A stretch of 64,000 nucleotides of DNA, taken from Ulvibacterium sp. (GTDB lineage: Bacteria; Bacteroidota; Bacteroidia; Flavobacteriales; Flavobacteriaceae). The stretch spans positions 558,001-622,000 of the forward strand of contig NZ_JANQOO010000035.1 of the NCBI RefSeq assembly GCF_028285715.1. The letters run 5' to 3'. Each line of letters opens with the position of its first letter. Position 1 is the stretch's first letter. Shown here one piece after another: positions 36,910-47,183 of this stretch. A program made the translations under genes and the position numbers. The notes under the pieces were generated by a model, which had not been told where the DNA came from, ran no database searches, and worked only from the letters and a program-made list of their open reading frames with translations.

Positions 36910-38427
36910 TCAAATGATATTGAGCATTTTCTCTGTAGCTTTGATTGCCGAAACGGTCTGATCGGAATCCAATCCCCGGGTGGTAAAGTCGGTATTATTA
37001 TCCTGCCAAGTGATGATAGTCTCGCAAAGGGCATCGGAATTACTGCCCGGCGGAATGCGTACCGCATAATCGACCAGTTTGGGCAATTCCAACTTTTCGG
37101 AATGGTACACTTTGCGCAAGGCATTCATAAAGGCATCGAATTGTCCATCCCCTTGGGCGTTTTCCTCATAGGTCTTTCCATTGAGTTTAACGGACACCGT
37201 GGTCGAAGGTTTTAACCCTTTGGAATGGGTGAGCACGTATGACTTCACGAAGACCTTTTGCTGAAAGGTGCCACTATCCAAAACATCTGAGATAATATAA
37301 GGTAGGTCATCCTTCGTGACCTTTTCTTTCTTGTCCCCAAGCTCAATAATGCGGGAGGTCACTTTTTTAAGTTCCTCATCGTTCAGGGTAAGTCCTAGTT
37401 CCTGTAAATTCTTTTGAATATTCGCTTTGCCAGAGGTTTTTCCCAGGGCGTATTTTCGTTTTCGACCAAATCGCTCAGGTAAAAGACTATTAAAGTAAAG
37501 ATTGTTTTTGTTGTCTCCATCCGCATGTATACCAGCAGTTTGTGTAAAAACATTGTCCCCTACAATAGGTTTATTGGCCGGTATGCCAAAACCGGTAAAA
37601 GCAGAGACCAATTTACTTACTTTAAACAACGAAGATTCGTTAATGGCAATCTCTACTTCCGGCAAAAAATCGTTGATTACAGCTACTGCGCTGGCCATAG
37701 GGGCATTACCGGCACGTTCCCCCATTCCGTTAACAGTTAGGTGAAGTCCGTGACATCCTGCCTTCACAGCCTCCATAATGTTGGCGACACCTAAATCGTA
37801 ATCGTTATGGCCGTGAAAGTCTATATGGAAATCAGGATAACGCTCCAGGATTTCGGACAAGTAATCAAAGGTTTCCGTATGGGTAAGAATCCCCAAGGTA
37901 TCGGGAAGCAATAATTTTTTTATGGGTTGGGTGGCCAAAAAGTCCAAATATTGGAATACATATTCCTTGGAATTCCGCATGCCATTGCTCCAGTCCTCTA
38001 GATATACATTAGTCTTTACACCTTGTTTTTGGGCCAATTCAAAAACGGTTGCAATATCGGCAAAGTGCTGCTCTGGAGTTTTCTTCAGTTGGTGGGTGAG
38101 ATGGTTTAAAGATCCCTTACTCAGTAAATTTTGAACCTTGGCACCAGCCTCCTCCATCCATTTTAACGAAACACCATCATCTACAAAAGTGAGTACCTCT
38201 ACGCGATTTAGGTAATTTTCTGAAGCAGCCCATTCCGTAATTTGCCGGACCGCTTCCAATTCCCCTTCGGATACTCGGGCCGATGCCACTTCTATGCGAT
38301 CTACTTTAAGTTCGTCCAAGAGCAGTTTGGCCAGAGTTAATTTCTCCGATGCCGAAAATGAAACCCCTGAGGTCTGTTCCCCATCCCTAAGGGTGGTGTC
38401 CATTATTTCTAACTTCCGTTTTGCCAT
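36910..38427 (-). CDS. 2-isopropylmalate/citramalate synthase family enzyme, closest in pattern to Leptospira CimA
   Basis: A HMGL-like TIM-barrel acyltransferase of 505 aa with a C-terminal LeuA-dimer regulatory domain (about 385-500). It uses acetyl-CoA with either 2-oxoisovalerate (leucine) or pyruvate (citramalate, isoleucine). The start MDTTLRDGEQTSGVSFSASE, with EVASARVSEGELE, NLLSKGSLNHL and NVYLEDWSNG, agrees closely with the Leptospira citramalate synthase as I recall it, including the LL and Tyr positions described for its pyruvate pocket. The metal-site HGHNDYDLG and GMGERAGNAP are intact. Because only one synthase is in the cluster, the reaction stays open. It sits between leuD (6 bp) and leuB. 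Confidence 0.85.
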   Translation of the reverse strand: MAKRKLEIMDTTLRDGEQTSGVSFSASEKLTLAKLLLDELKVDRIEVASARVSEGELEAVRQITEWAASENYLNRVEVLTFVDDGVSLKWMEEAGAKVQNLLSKGSLNHLTHQLKKTPEQHFADIATVFELAQKQGVKTNVYLEDWSNGMRNSKEYVFQYLDFLATQPIKKLLLPDTLGILTHTETFDYLSEILERYPDFHIDFHGHNDYDLGVANIMEAVKAGCHGLHLTVNGMGERAGNAPMASAVAVINDFLPEVEIAINESSLFKVSKLVSAFTGFGIPANKPIVGDNVFTQTAGIHADGDNKNNLYFNSLLPERFGRKRKYALGKTSGKANIQKNLQELGLTLNDEELKKVTSRIIELGDKKEKVTKDDLPYIISDVLDSGTFQQKVFVKSYVLTHSKGLKPSTTVSVKLNGKTYEENAQGDGQFDAFMNALRKVYHSEKLELPKLVDYAVRIPPGSNSDALCETIITWQDNNTDFTTRGLDSDQTVSAIKATEKMLNII

Positions 38428-38433
38428 AACAGT

Positions 38434-39030
38434 TTACAAAGGCCTTTTTTGGGCAAATGCTTCGATATCTTCCTTAATGTTCAGTAGATAGTCGATATCA
38501 TCAAAACCATTTAGAAGGTTCGATTTTTTGTAGGAGTTAATTCCGAAAGTTTCCTGGGCCCCAGTGGCCAAAAGGGTTATGGTCTGCTCAGGAAGATTTA
38601 CCTCGATTTGTGTGTCGGGATCCGCTTCGATGGCTCTAAAGGTCTTTTCCAAGAATTCTGGACTTATCTGTACGGGAAGTACTCCGATATTCAGGCAATT
38701 ATTTCTGAAAATATCTGCAAAAAAACTGGAGACCACACAGCGGAAACCATAATCATAGATGGCCCAGGCAGCATGTTCCCTGGAAGAACCGGAGCCAAAG
38801 TTTTTTCCCCCCACTAGAATTTTTCCTCTGTATATGGGATTATTAAGGATAAAATCCCCTTTAGGAGAGTTGTCCGGATGATATCTCCAATCCCTAAAGA
38901 GATTGTCGCCAAAGCCCTTGCGCTCCGTGGCCTTAAGGAATCGAGCGGGAATAATCTGGTCTGTATCCACATTCTCTATAGGAAGGGGTACGGCCGTTGT
39001 AGTAAGTATATCAAATTTATCGTATGCCAT
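38434..39030 (-). CDS. leuD: 3-isopropylmalate dehydratase small subunit
   Basis: The swivel-domain subunit of isopropylmalate isomerase, which also isomerises citramalate to methylmalate with LeuC. The length of 198 aa is usual. Signatures are [14 protein letters not shown] near the start and [18 protein letters not shown], the loop that positions the substrate. It is 88 bp downstream of leuC and 6 bp upstream of the synthase. Confidence 0.95.
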   Translation of the reverse strand: MAYDKFDILTTTAVPLPIENVDTDQIIPARFLKATERKGFGDNLFRDWRYHPDNSPKGDFILNNPIYRGKILVGGKNFGSGSSREHAAWAIYDYGFRCVVSSFFADIFRNNCLNIGVLPVQISPEFLEKTFRAIEADPDTQIEVNLPEQTITLLATGAQETFGINSYKKSNLLNGFDDIDYLLNIKEDIEAFAQKRPL

Positions 39031-39118
39031 TTGTTCAAAATTGTTTGCAATTAGTTGTTTGTTAATGGTACTATTTGATGCTCGTATGGTTTAGATGGTT
39101 AAAACCAATCAGCAACCA

Positions 39119-40537
39119 CTAACCAGCAACGATTTCTTCCATCAACTCCCGGGGATCGGTTACCTTTCCGGTAACTGCCGCCGCCGCCGCCACTAGGGGG
39201 CTGGCCAATAAGGTTCTTGCACCGGGACCCTGTCTTCCCTCAAAATTCCTATTCGAGGTGCTTACGGCATATTTTCCTGCTGGAACTTTATCATCGTTCA
39301 TAGCCAAACATGCAGAGCAACCGGGTTCGCGTAATTCAAATCCCGCCTCGTGCAAAATCTCCAATAGACCTTCTTCCCGAATCGCAGTTTCCACTTTATG
39401 GGAACCGGGAACTAACCATGCCGTAACGTTATCTGCCTTTTTTCTTCCTTTTATTAGGGAGGTGAATGCCCTGAAATCTTCAATGCGTCCGTTGGTACAG
39501 CTACCGAGGAAGACAAAATCCACTTTCTTGCCCATCATCTCCTCACCTTCGTTAAAATCCATGTACTGTAAGGACTTTCTATAAGTAGCGATTCCTCCCT
39601 CCACAGCCTCGGCTTTGGGAATCCCATTGGAAATACCAATACCCATCCCGGGATTGGTACCATAGGTAATCATAGGTTCTATTTGCGAAGCATCGAAAGT
39701 TACTTCCTTATTGAACTCTGCACCCTCATCCGTGGGAAGCGTTTTCCAATACTCAAGTATCTTTTCCCAATCCTCTCCCTTTGGTGTAAACTCCCTTCCT
39801 TTTACATAATTGTAGGTAGTTTCATCCGGCGCGATCATTCCACCCCGGGCACCCATCTCAATGCTCAGGTTACAGACTGTCATACGGCCTTCCATACTCA
39901 TATTCCGAAAAACCTCACCGGCATACTCCACAAAATATCCTGTGGCCCCGGAAGTCGTTAGTTGTGAAATAATATACAGGGCCACATCCTTTGGGGTAAC
40001 CGCTTTGCTCAATTTGCCCTCAATAGTAATACGCATACTCTTGGGCTTTATTTGCATAATACATTGCGTGGCCAATACCATTTCTACTTCCGAAGTTCCA
40101 ATTCCAAAGGCAATGGCACCAAAAGCACCATGGGTGGAGGTATGCGAATCTCCACAAACTATGGTTGCCCCGGGCAGCGTAATCCCGTATTCCGGCCCAA
40201 CCACATGAACGATACCATTTTTTTCGTGTCCTAGTCCCCAATAGGAAATACCATGTGTTCTGGCATTTTCCTCCAAAGCTTGCAACTGCTTTGCCGAAAG
40301 TGGGTCTTTGACCGGAAGATGTTGATTTATGGTTGGCGTGTTATGATCGGCCGTAGCGAATGTCTTTTCCGGATGCATTACCTTTATGCCCCTATTTTTT
40401 ATACCCAGGAAGGCAACAGGACTGGTCACCTCATGCACCATATGCCTATCGATAAATAAAACATCGGGACCATTTTCAATGCGCTGAACCACATGAGAAT
40501 CCCAAACTTTGTCAAATAATGTTCTTTTCGTACTCAT
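39119..40537 (-). CDS. leuC: 3-isopropylmalate dehydratase large subunit
   Basis: The aconitase-fold catalytic subunit holding a 4Fe-4S cluster. From the ATG at 40537 it is 472 aa ([15 protein letters not shown]). An ATG 12 bp upstream would add MGRN. The cluster cysteines lie in [13 protein letters not shown] and [11 protein letters not shown]. The substrate motifs include [13 protein letters not shown] and [14 protein letters not shown]. It is the first gene of the leu operon. GGGGAGAAAT just before the start is one of the few Shine-Dalgarno-like sites seen. Confidence 0.95.
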   Translation of the reverse strand: MSTKRTLFDKVWDSHVVQRIENGPDVLFIDRHMVHEVTSPVAFLGIKNRGIKVMHPEKTFATADHNTPTINQHLPVKDPLSAKQLQALEENARTHGISYWGLGHEKNGIVHVVGPEYGITLPGATIVCGDSHTSTHGAFGAIAFGIGTSEVEMVLATQCIMQIKPKSMRITIEGKLSKAVTPKDVALYIISQLTTSGATGYFVEYAGEVFRNMSMEGRMTVCNLSIEMGARGGMIAPDETTYNYVKGREFTPKGEDWEKILEYWKTLPTDEGAEFNKEVTFDASQIEPMITYGTNPGMGIGISNGIPKAEAVEGGIATYRKSLQYMDFNEGEEMMGKKVDFVFLGSCTNGRIEDFRAFTSLIKGRKKADNVTAWLVPGSHKVETAIREEGLLEILHEAGFELREPGCSACLAMNDDKVPAGKYAVSTSNRNFEGRQGPGARTLLASPLVAAAAAVTGKVTDPRELMEEIVAG

Positions 40538-40559
40538 ATTTCTCCCCATTAGAAGCGTA

Positions 40560-40567
40560 CAAAACTA
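40560..40567 (-). promoter_or_regulatory. candidate -7 box of the leu operon
   Basis: On the minus strand TAGTTTTG matches TAnnTTTG and lies 22 bp before the leuC ATG. No perfect TTG at the -33 distance. Confidence 0.45.
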
Positions 40568-40712
40568 TGAAATGGAGTGGTTTTAGGAAATTATTGCTAT
40601 GAAAAATTACGATGTTCAACCACATGCGCAATAGACTTACTTGTGGAATTTTGAGTCCGAAGGTGTTCTGTTTAACATACAGAATTTCAATTTTAACACA
40701 ATGGTAACGGTT

Positions 40713-40738
40713 TTGAGCTTATGGTATAAATACCTTGT
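40713..40738 (+). promoter_or_regulatory. candidate promoter of the DUF2911 gene
   Basis: TTG (40713-40715, within TTTTGAG) and TACCTTGT (40731-40738, close to TAnnTTTG) are 15 bp apart. The ATG follows 42 bp later, with an A/G-rich leader. Confidence 0.35.
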
Positions 40739-40780
40739 ACATGAACAACTCAATCAATTTATAAATCAAAAAAAGAAAGT

Positions 40781-41890
40781 ATGAAACGTTTTTACAGGAA
40801 GGGCCTAATGATCGCCTTGTTGGGTGCATTGTTCCTTACCACGGAAGTCCTTGCCCAGTTAGATTTGCCAAGAGGGAGCCAAATGGCTACGGTATCGCAA
40901 CGCATAGGAATTACGGATATCTCGGTTGTCTATTCCAGACCAAGTGTAAGCGACAGGGAGATTTGGGGCAGTTTGGTCCCCTATGGCATGAACAACTTAG
41001 GTTTTGGAACTGCCAAGGAATCACCTTGGAGGGCCGGGGCCAATGAAAATACGACGATCAAATTTACTGATGATGTTAAGATAGAGGGCCAACCCCTGGC
41101 TGCTGGAAAATATGGTCTCCATATGATTATTGAAGAGGGTGGGGGCGCAACCATAATTTTTTCTAAGAACCATGGCGCGTGGGGAAGTTATTTTTATGAG
41201 CCTTCCGAAGATGCGCTTCAGGTAAATGTGCAGACCAAAGAAATTCCTCACATGGAACAACTTACCTTTACCTTTGATAATGTTGATGCCAATTCGGCGA
41301 TTCTGGCCCTTAATTGGGAGAAAAAACAGATTCCATTTAAAATAGAGGTGGATGTTACCGATGTGGTACTGGCCGATATTCGCCAAAAGCTACAGGACGT
41401 TCCTGGATTTAGCAGGCAAACTTGGGAACAGGCCGCAAATTTTGCACTGAACAACAATGGGGATTTGGACGAGGCACTGGGATGGATAGACGCCGCCATT
41501 GAAGGTCAGTTTTTTAGTGAGAAGAGCTACAACAACTTGAATATAAAATCACAGATTCTGACCAAACAAGGAAAAAATGCCCAAGCGGAGGCCTTAATGG
41601 ACGAAGCCTTGGAAATGGCTACGGTTTTCGAGATACACGGATATGGCCGGCAATTGATAGCGCAGGGAAAAAAAGAAAAGGCCTTGGAAGTGTTTAAGAT
41701 GAACGCCAAAAAGAATAAAGGGACTTGGCCCGTGGATTACGGGCTTGCAAGAGGCTATTCCGCCCTGGGTAACTATAAAACCGCGCTCAAGCATTTAAAA
41801 GTTGCTGAAGGAAGGGCTCCTGATGCCCTGAATAAAAATACTATCGCAATCAATATCACCAAGTTGGAGAACGGGGAAGGTATCAATTAA
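40781..41890 (+). CDS. secreted DUF2911 protein with TPR-like repeats
   Basis: 369 aa. A signal peptide (LMIALLGALFLTTEVLAQ) is followed by a DUF2911 domain (about 28-185). Its hallmarks are ITDISVVYSRPSVSDREIWG, LVPYGMNNLGFGTAKESPWR and AGANENTTIKF. The C-terminal half (about 205-365) has helical TPR-like repeats (DLDEALGWIDAAIEG, KNAQAEALMDEALEM, KEKALEVFKMNAKK, NYKTALKHLKVAEGR). The family is widespread in Bacteroidota and has no known function. It is single, with its own promoter-like box and a perfect terminator. Confidence 0.85.
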   Translation: MKRFYRKGLMIALLGALFLTTEVLAQLDLPRGSQMATVSQRIGITDISVVYSRPSVSDREIWGSLVPYGMNNLGFGTAKESPWRAGANENTTIKFTDDVKIEGQPLAAGKYGLHMIIEEGGGATIIFSKNHGAWGSYFYEPSEDALQVNVQTKEIPHMEQLTFTFDNVDANSAILALNWEKKQIPFKIEVDVTDVVLADIRQKLQDVPGFSRQTWEQAANFALNNNGDLDEALGWIDAAIEGQFFSEKSYNNLNIKSQILTKQGKNAQAEALMDEALEMATVFEIHGYGRQLIAQGKKEKALEVFKMNAKKNKGTWPVDYGLARGYSALGNYKTALKHLKVAEGRAPDALNKNTIAINITKLENGEGIN

Positions 41891-41913
41891 AAAACGAATT
41901 GTGTGAAAAATGT

Positions 41914-41940
41914 AAAGCCCGGCATATGCCGGGCTTTTAT
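41914..41940. terminator. terminator between DUF2911 gene and recG
   Basis: AAAGCCCGGCAT and ATGCCGGGCTTT make a perfect palindrome (41914-41937) with T-runs on both strands, serving the convergent genes. Confidence 0.85.
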
Positions 41941-41949
41941 TTGATGCCA

Positions 41950-44055
41950 TTAGCTTATATATGTCCAAATATTCTTATGCTTTACCAACTGCATATACGT
42001 ATGACGAATAATCCGGTTATCGGATTGTTCCAGATAGGAATCGTTCTTTAAGATTTGGATGGCATAATGCCTTGCGGTTTTCAAAATATCATTGTCCTTT
42101 ACAATATCAGCGATTTTGAGGTTGAGAATACCGCTTTGTTGGGTACCCATTAAATCTCCGGGTCCCCTAAGTTTTAGGTCCACCTCGGCAATCTCAAAAC
42201 CGTCATTGGTGCGGACCATGGTCTCCAACCTGGTTTTCGCCTCGGAGGAGAGCTTATGGCCGGTCATCAATATGCAATAACTCTGATCGGCACCTCGACC
42301 CACCCTTCCCCGTAATTGGTGCAATTGGGATAAACCAAAACGCTCTGCACTTTCAATAATCATTACTGAAGCATTGGGTACGTTCACTCCAACTTCAATA
42401 ACCGTTGTGGCCACCATAATATGTGTCTCACCCCTAACAAAGCGTTCCATTTCATAATCCTTATCGGCCGGTTTCATTTTGCCATGAACAATGGATATCT
42501 GGTAGTCGGGTAGGGGGAAGTCCCTTACGATGCTTTCATACCCGTCCATCAAATCCTTATAATCCAAAGCTTCGGATTCTTGAATCAATGGGTATACCAC
42601 ATAAATTTGCCTACCCTTTTTAATTTCATTCCTTATAAAATGAAAGACCTTAAGCCGATTAGAATCATAGCGATGAACGGTTTTTATGGGTTTTCTTCCA
42701 GGTGGCAGCTCATCAATTACGGAAATATCCAAATCCCCGTATAGGCTCATGGCCAAGGTTCGTGGAATAGGGGTGGCCGTCATGACCAAAACGTGCGGTG
42801 GCACCTCGTTCTTATGCCAAAGCTTACTGCGCTGGGCAACACCGAATCGATGTTGCTCGTCCACAATGGCAAGCCCCAAATTTTTAAAGCGTACCTTATC
42901 CTCCAAGACCGCATGGGTACCGATTAGAATATGCAATTCTCCACTTTCCAATTGTTCATGAATAGGTCTCCTGGCCGATTTCTTTACGGATCCCGTCAAT
43001 AATTCGCAGGTAACACCAGTGTTATCCAGTAATTCCTTAATGCCGTTGTGATGTTGTTGGGCCAGAATTTCGGTAGGGGCCATAAGGCAGGCCTGAAAAC
43101 CGTTGTCTATGGCCAGGAGCATAATCATCAGGGCAACAATCGTTTTCCCAGAACCCACATCGCCTTGAAGTAATCGGTTCATCTGCGCATTGCTCCCTAA
43201 ATCTGCCCGAATTTCCTTGATTACACGCTTTTGTGCATTCGTCAATTCAAAAGGAAGGTGATCCCGATAAAAGGTATTGAAGCGATGGCCTACCTGGTCA
43301 AAATTGAACCCCTTTATTTTTTGTTTGCGCACTAATTTCTTGGAAATGAGTTGTAGCTGTATGTAAAAAAGTTCCTCGAACTTTAAGCGGAATTGGGCCT
43401 TTGCCAGCAATTCCTGGTTTTTTGGAAAATGAATGTTGAGCAAGGATTCACTTTTTGGCAATAGCTGTAATTCAGAAAGGATCTTATCGGAAAGTGTTTC
43501 CGAGAACCTGCCTTTGGTCTCCAAGAACAATTGTTGCATCATTTTATTAATGACCCGGTTGGTAATACCCTTATTGGAAAGTTTTTCCGTTGACGGATAA
43601 ATAGGCTGCATGCCTATTTTTAGACCTTTTTGATGCTCATCGAATAATTCCATATCCGGATGAGGCATCGAAAACTTTCCATTATACCAATTGCATCTTC
43701 CAAAAATTACATAGGGTGTGTTGAGTTTTAAATTTTCACGTATCCATTTTTGCCCCCTAAACCATACCAATTCCATTTCACCGGTTTCGTCGACGAAAGT
43801 AGCTACCAAACGTTTTCCTCTTTTTTGCTCTACGGTTTTGATATGAATGATTTTCCCGATGATTTGAACATCGGCATTGCTACGCTGCAATTGATTTATT
43901 TTGTAGTACTGGGTCCTATCGATATATCGATTTGGAAAAAGGTTGATGAGATCCTGGTACGTTGCAATGCCCAGCTCGGATTGTAATGTTTCCGCCCTAT
44001 GGGGACCAACACCTTTAAGATAGGTAATCGGAGTCTGTAGCACTGGGGTGTTCAT
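41950..44055 (-). CDS. recG: ATP-dependent DNA helicase RecG
   Basis: A branch-migration helicase that remodels stalled forks and Holliday junctions. It is 701 aa, near the usual length. An N-terminal wedge/OB domain (to about 260) is followed by the superfamily 2 motor with Walker A GDVGSGKT (298-305), DEQH (399-402) and the later motifs TATPIPRTLAMSLYGD and QLRGRVGRG. The C-terminal TRG-type region contains LRGPGDLMGTQQSG. It is transcribed divergently from the M1 peptidase gene with an 81-bp gap. Confidence 0.96.
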   Translation of the reverse strand: MNTPVLQTPITYLKGVGPHRAETLQSELGIATYQDLINLFPNRYIDRTQYYKINQLQRSNADVQIIGKIIHIKTVEQKRGKRLVATFVDETGEMELVWFRGQKWIRENLKLNTPYVIFGRCNWYNGKFSMPHPDMELFDEHQKGLKIGMQPIYPSTEKLSNKGITNRVINKMMQQLFLETKGRFSETLSDKILSELQLLPKSESLLNIHFPKNQELLAKAQFRLKFEELFYIQLQLISKKLVRKQKIKGFNFDQVGHRFNTFYRDHLPFELTNAQKRVIKEIRADLGSNAQMNRLLQGDVGSGKTIVALMIMLLAIDNGFQACLMAPTEILAQQHHNGIKELLDNTGVTCELLTGSVKKSARRPIHEQLESGELHILIGTHAVLEDKVRFKNLGLAIVDEQHRFGVAQRSKLWHKNEVPPHVLVMTATPIPRTLAMSLYGDLDISVIDELPPGRKPIKTVHRYDSNRLKVFHFIRNEIKKGRQIYVVYPLIQESEALDYKDLMDGYESIVRDFPLPDYQISIVHGKMKPADKDYEMERFVRGETHIMVATTVIEVGVNVPNASVMIIESAERFGLSQLHQLRGRVGRGADQSYCILMTGHKLSSEAKTRLETMVRTNDGFEIAEVDLKLRGPGDLMGTQQSGILNLKIADIVKDNDILKTARHYAIQILKNDSYLEQSDNRIIRHTYMQLVKHKNIWTYIS

Positions 44056-44103
44056 GGAACTAAAATAGGGTAAGCGTTCCTCAACTCCAATTAACTAAAA
44101 TGC

Positions 44104-44111
44104 TAAATTTG
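44104..44111 (+). promoter_or_regulatory. candidate -7 box of the M1 peptidase gene
   Basis: TAAATTTG matches TAnnTTTG exactly, 25 bp before the ATG at 44137. No TTG at the -33 position. Confidence 0.4.
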
Positions 44112-44136
44112 GTTTGAGTTTTGTAGTATAGTGCTT

Positions 44137-46215
44137 ATGAAGCGAATAATAACATTTCTTTTTCTTTTTCAAGGCATCTGCCTATTGGCCCAACGCCAGG
44201 ACAAAGTGAACTTTAGGCATGGCGAAGTCAGGATTATGCCTTTGGCGAATACGGGGCATGTAAAAGGCTTTGTGGCCTATACATTTGATGTGCTTCAAGA
44301 TGTAGATTCCGTTTTTATGGATGCAAGGAATATGAAGTTTACATCCGTACGCCTGGACGACAGAATAATGAAGTATTCCAATTCGGGAAAAACTATTTCC
44401 ATCAAGAAAAAATTCAAAAGGGGTAAGTCCTACACTTTAGAACTTGATTATACGGCAAGACCCAAGCAAACCGTGTATTTTATGAATTGGAGCGATGACA
44501 ATCTGAATAACAACCAAATATGGACGCAAGGTCAGGGGAAGTATACGAGCTACTGGTTGCCCAGTTTCGATGATATGATGGAAAAGGTGGAATTTGACCT
44601 CAGCCTAACTTTTGACAAAGATTACGAAATTATTGCCAATGGAAAACTGATAGGAACCGAGGAAACGGATTCCCTAAAAATCTGGTCCTTTGATATGAAG
44701 GAACCGATGAGCAGCTACCTTTTGGCGTTTGCCATCGGTAACTATAAAAAACAGAAATTGACTTCCACAAGCGGCATATCCATTGAAACGTATTTTTATC
44801 CTCCAGATAGTACCCGGGTTGAACCGACCTATAGGCATACCAAGGAGATTTTCGATTTTTTGGAAAACGAAATCGGCGTTGCTTATCCTTGGCAGAACTA
44901 CAAACAAGTTCCGGTGCATGACTTTCTGTATGCGGGAATGGAGAATACGGGCTGCACTATTTTTTCCGATGGGTACGTCATCGATTCGGTAGCATTTATG
45001 GATAAGAATTATGTGAATGTAAACGCCCATGAATTGGCCCATCAATGGTTTGGAAATCTAGTTACCGAAAAAAGCGGGGACCATCACTGGTTACATGAAG
45101 GCTTCGCTACCTATTATGCTTATTTGGCGGAAAAGGAAATTTTTGGGGAAGAGTATTTTTATTGGAAGTTGTACGAAACTTTGACCGCACTTCAAAATTC
45201 AATTGAAAAAGGAGAGGGGCAGAGTCTTTTGGACCCTAAGGCCAGTAGTCTAACTTTTTATGAGAAAGGGGCCTGGGCCATTTTTATGCTTCGGGAGCGG
45301 ATCGGGGAAGAGGCTTTTAAAATGGGAATTAAATCGTATTTGGAGAAATATGCTTTTGGCAATGCAAGGGTCTCCGATTTTATCCAGGAAATGGAAAGAG
45401 CAAGCGGCACGGATTTATCCGATTTCGTAAAAATCTGGTTGGAAGATACAGCACTTCCTTTTGTTGCTGCCCGTAAAAAATTGGCTGAAAAGTCAATGTC
45501 CTTAAAATCATTGTTCTCCATGCAGGAAGAATTGGAAAAACGGGGTAGCACCGATATAAATTTCACCGCGTATTGGAACGGTACCTATTCTGTAGAACTA
45601 CGAAAATATATGCTACAAAATTTTCTCAAGGAAATGCCGGGAGACATCATAGATAGTGTTTTTAGTTCGGATGAATTGGAACTTAGGCAGGCTTTGGTAT
45701 TGACTATCCAAGATGCCAAGGATTATGCCAGGGAGAAGTTCGAAAGTTTTTTAAATGACGATAGTTATGTTACCCTGGAAAATGCTTTGTTTAAGCTATG
45801 GATGGCGTATCCGGAGCAAAGAAATACATATCTGGAAAAAACCAAGGGGATTGTGGGATTTCCGAACAAGAACGTTCGCCTTATGTGGCTGACCCTTGCT
45901 ATTTTCACAGAAGGTTATGAAGGGCGAAATACCAAATTGTATTTTGATGAACTAAGTGGTTACACGGCACCTGAATATTCCTTTGAGGTAAGACAGGGTG
46001 CTTTTCAATACCTTAAGCAAGCCTTTGGTTTTAAGGACAGTAATCTAATGGATTTGGCCCAGGCCACTACCCATCATTCATGGCAGTTTAAAAAATTCTC
46101 CAGAAACTTAATGATGGAATTGTTAGGGGATGAGGTGTATAAAGAACGCATCATAACCCTTTTGGGAAAACTAAAGCCTGAAGAACGGCGTTATATAGAA
46201 AGTAAAGTAAAGTAG
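44137..46215 (+). CDS. M1 family aminopeptidase, exported
   Basis: A zinc aminopeptidase of 692 aa with a signal peptide (MKRIITFLFLFQGICLLAQ). The zinc ligands are H298-E-L-A-H302 and Glu321 (WLHEGFATYYAY). The exopeptidase motif GAMEN is changed to YAGMENTGCT (residues about 265-275). The N-terminal beta-domain and C-terminal helical domain fit the family. The ATG at 44137 is chosen over a GTG two codons upstream. It likely trims peptides in the periplasm. The patatin gene begins one base after its stop, so the two form an operon. Confidence 0.93.
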   Translation: MKRIITFLFLFQGICLLAQRQDKVNFRHGEVRIMPLANTGHVKGFVAYTFDVLQDVDSVFMDARNMKFTSVRLDDRIMKYSNSGKTISIKKKFKRGKSYTLELDYTARPKQTVYFMNWSDDNLNNNQIWTQGQGKYTSYWLPSFDDMMEKVEFDLSLTFDKDYEIIANGKLIGTEETDSLKIWSFDMKEPMSSYLLAFAIGNYKKQKLTSTSGISIETYFYPPDSTRVEPTYRHTKEIFDFLENEIGVAYPWQNYKQVPVHDFLYAGMENTGCTIFSDGYVIDSVAFMDKNYVNVNAHELAHQWFGNLVTEKSGDHHWLHEGFATYYAYLAEKEIFGEEYFYWKLYETLTALQNSIEKGEGQSLLDPKASSLTFYEKGAWAIFMLRERIGEEAFKMGIKSYLEKYAFGNARVSDFIQEMERASGTDLSDFVKIWLEDTALPFVAARKKLAEKSMSLKSLFSMQEELEKRGSTDINFTAYWNGTYSVELRKYMLQNFLKEMPGDIIDSVFSSDELELRQALVLTIQDAKDYAREKFESFLNDDSYVTLENALFKLWMAYPEQRNTYLEKTKGIVGFPNKNVRLMWLTLAIFTEGYEGRNTKLYFDELSGYTAPEYSFEVRQGAFQYLKQAFGFKDSNLMDLAQATTHHSWQFKKFSRNLMMELLGDEVYKERIITLLGKLKPEERRYIESKVK

Positions 46216-46216
46216 G

Positions 46217-47128
46217 ATGCGGGCTATAGTAATTTCCGGAGGAGGTAGCAAGGGTGCTTTTGGCGGCGGAGTGGCCCAGTACCTGATGCGGAAGCTAGGA
46301 CACGATTATGATTTATTTCTCGGGACTTCAACGGGCAGCCTGCTTATCTCTCACTTGGCCCTTCAAAAGATTGAAAAGATCAAGGAAGTATACACCTCTG
46401 TAAATCAGGATAGCATCTTTAGCAATTGTCCCTTCCTTATTCAAAATAAACATGGGGTAGATAATATCGCCATCAATCATTGGAATGTGTTCAAAAACTT
46501 TTATAGGGGCAGCAAAACGTTTGGGGAAAGTCATAACCTTTTGGAATTGATCAGGAATACCTTGACCGTTGAAGAGTTTGAGAAACTAAAAAACGGCCCA
46601 AAGGAGATTGTAGTTACGGTTTCCAATTTATCCTTGAACCAAGTGGAGTACAAAAGCATAAATGACTATGGTTATGAAGACTTTTGCGAATGGATATGGA
46701 TTTCATGTAACTATACCCCTTTTATGAGTTTGGTACGCAAAAATGGATGTGAGTACGCGGATGGAGGCCTGGGTAATATGGTGCCTATAGAGGAGGCTAT
46801 CAAGCGAGGGGCTACGGAAATAGATGCCATAATTCTACAGACCGAAGTTACCCATTTGAATCGATTGCCGTCCAAGAACCCATTTGCACTATTGACCAAC
46901 ATGTTCGCCTTTATGTTGGACAGGATAGAGCGGCAGAACATTCGTATTGGGAAATTTGTGGCCAACCATAACGATGCCATTATCAACTTCTACTATACTC
47001 CAACGGTTTTGACCACGAACTCCTTAATTTTTAATAAGGAAAAAATGACCAAGTGGTGGGAGAGTGGCTTCAACTTTGCAAAGCACAAAAACATAGAACT
47101 CAACCAGATCGAGCCCGAAAAGGAATAA
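46217..47128 (+). CDS. patatin-like phospholipase
   Basis: A serine lipase of the patatin fold, 303 aa. The oxyanion loop GGGSKGAFGGG is at 8-18. The nucleophile is Ser38 in G-T-S-T-G, and the dyad aspartate D182 is in ADGGLGN. No signal peptide, so it acts in the cytoplasm or at the inner membrane. Likely hydrolyses phospholipids or fatty acyl esters. Coupled to the M1 peptidase gene with a gap of one base. Confidence 0.9.
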   Translation: MRAIVISGGGSKGAFGGGVAQYLMRKLGHDYDLFLGTSTGSLLISHLALQKIEKIKEVYTSVNQDSIFSNCPFLIQNKHGVDNIAINHWNVFKNFYRGSKTFGESHNLLELIRNTLTVEEFEKLKNGPKEIVVTVSNLSLNQVEYKSINDYGYEDFCEWIWISCNYTPFMSLVRKNGCEYADGGLGNMVPIEEAIKRGATEIDAIILQTEVTHLNRLPSKNPFALLTNMFAFMLDRIERQNIRIGKFVANHNDAIINFYYTPTVLTTNSLIFNKEKMTKWWESGFNFAKHKNIELNQIEPEKE

Positions 47129-47183
47129 TGAAAACTATTGGACGATAATAGGTAGTATTATTGAAAGTGTTTCTAAAACTTCA

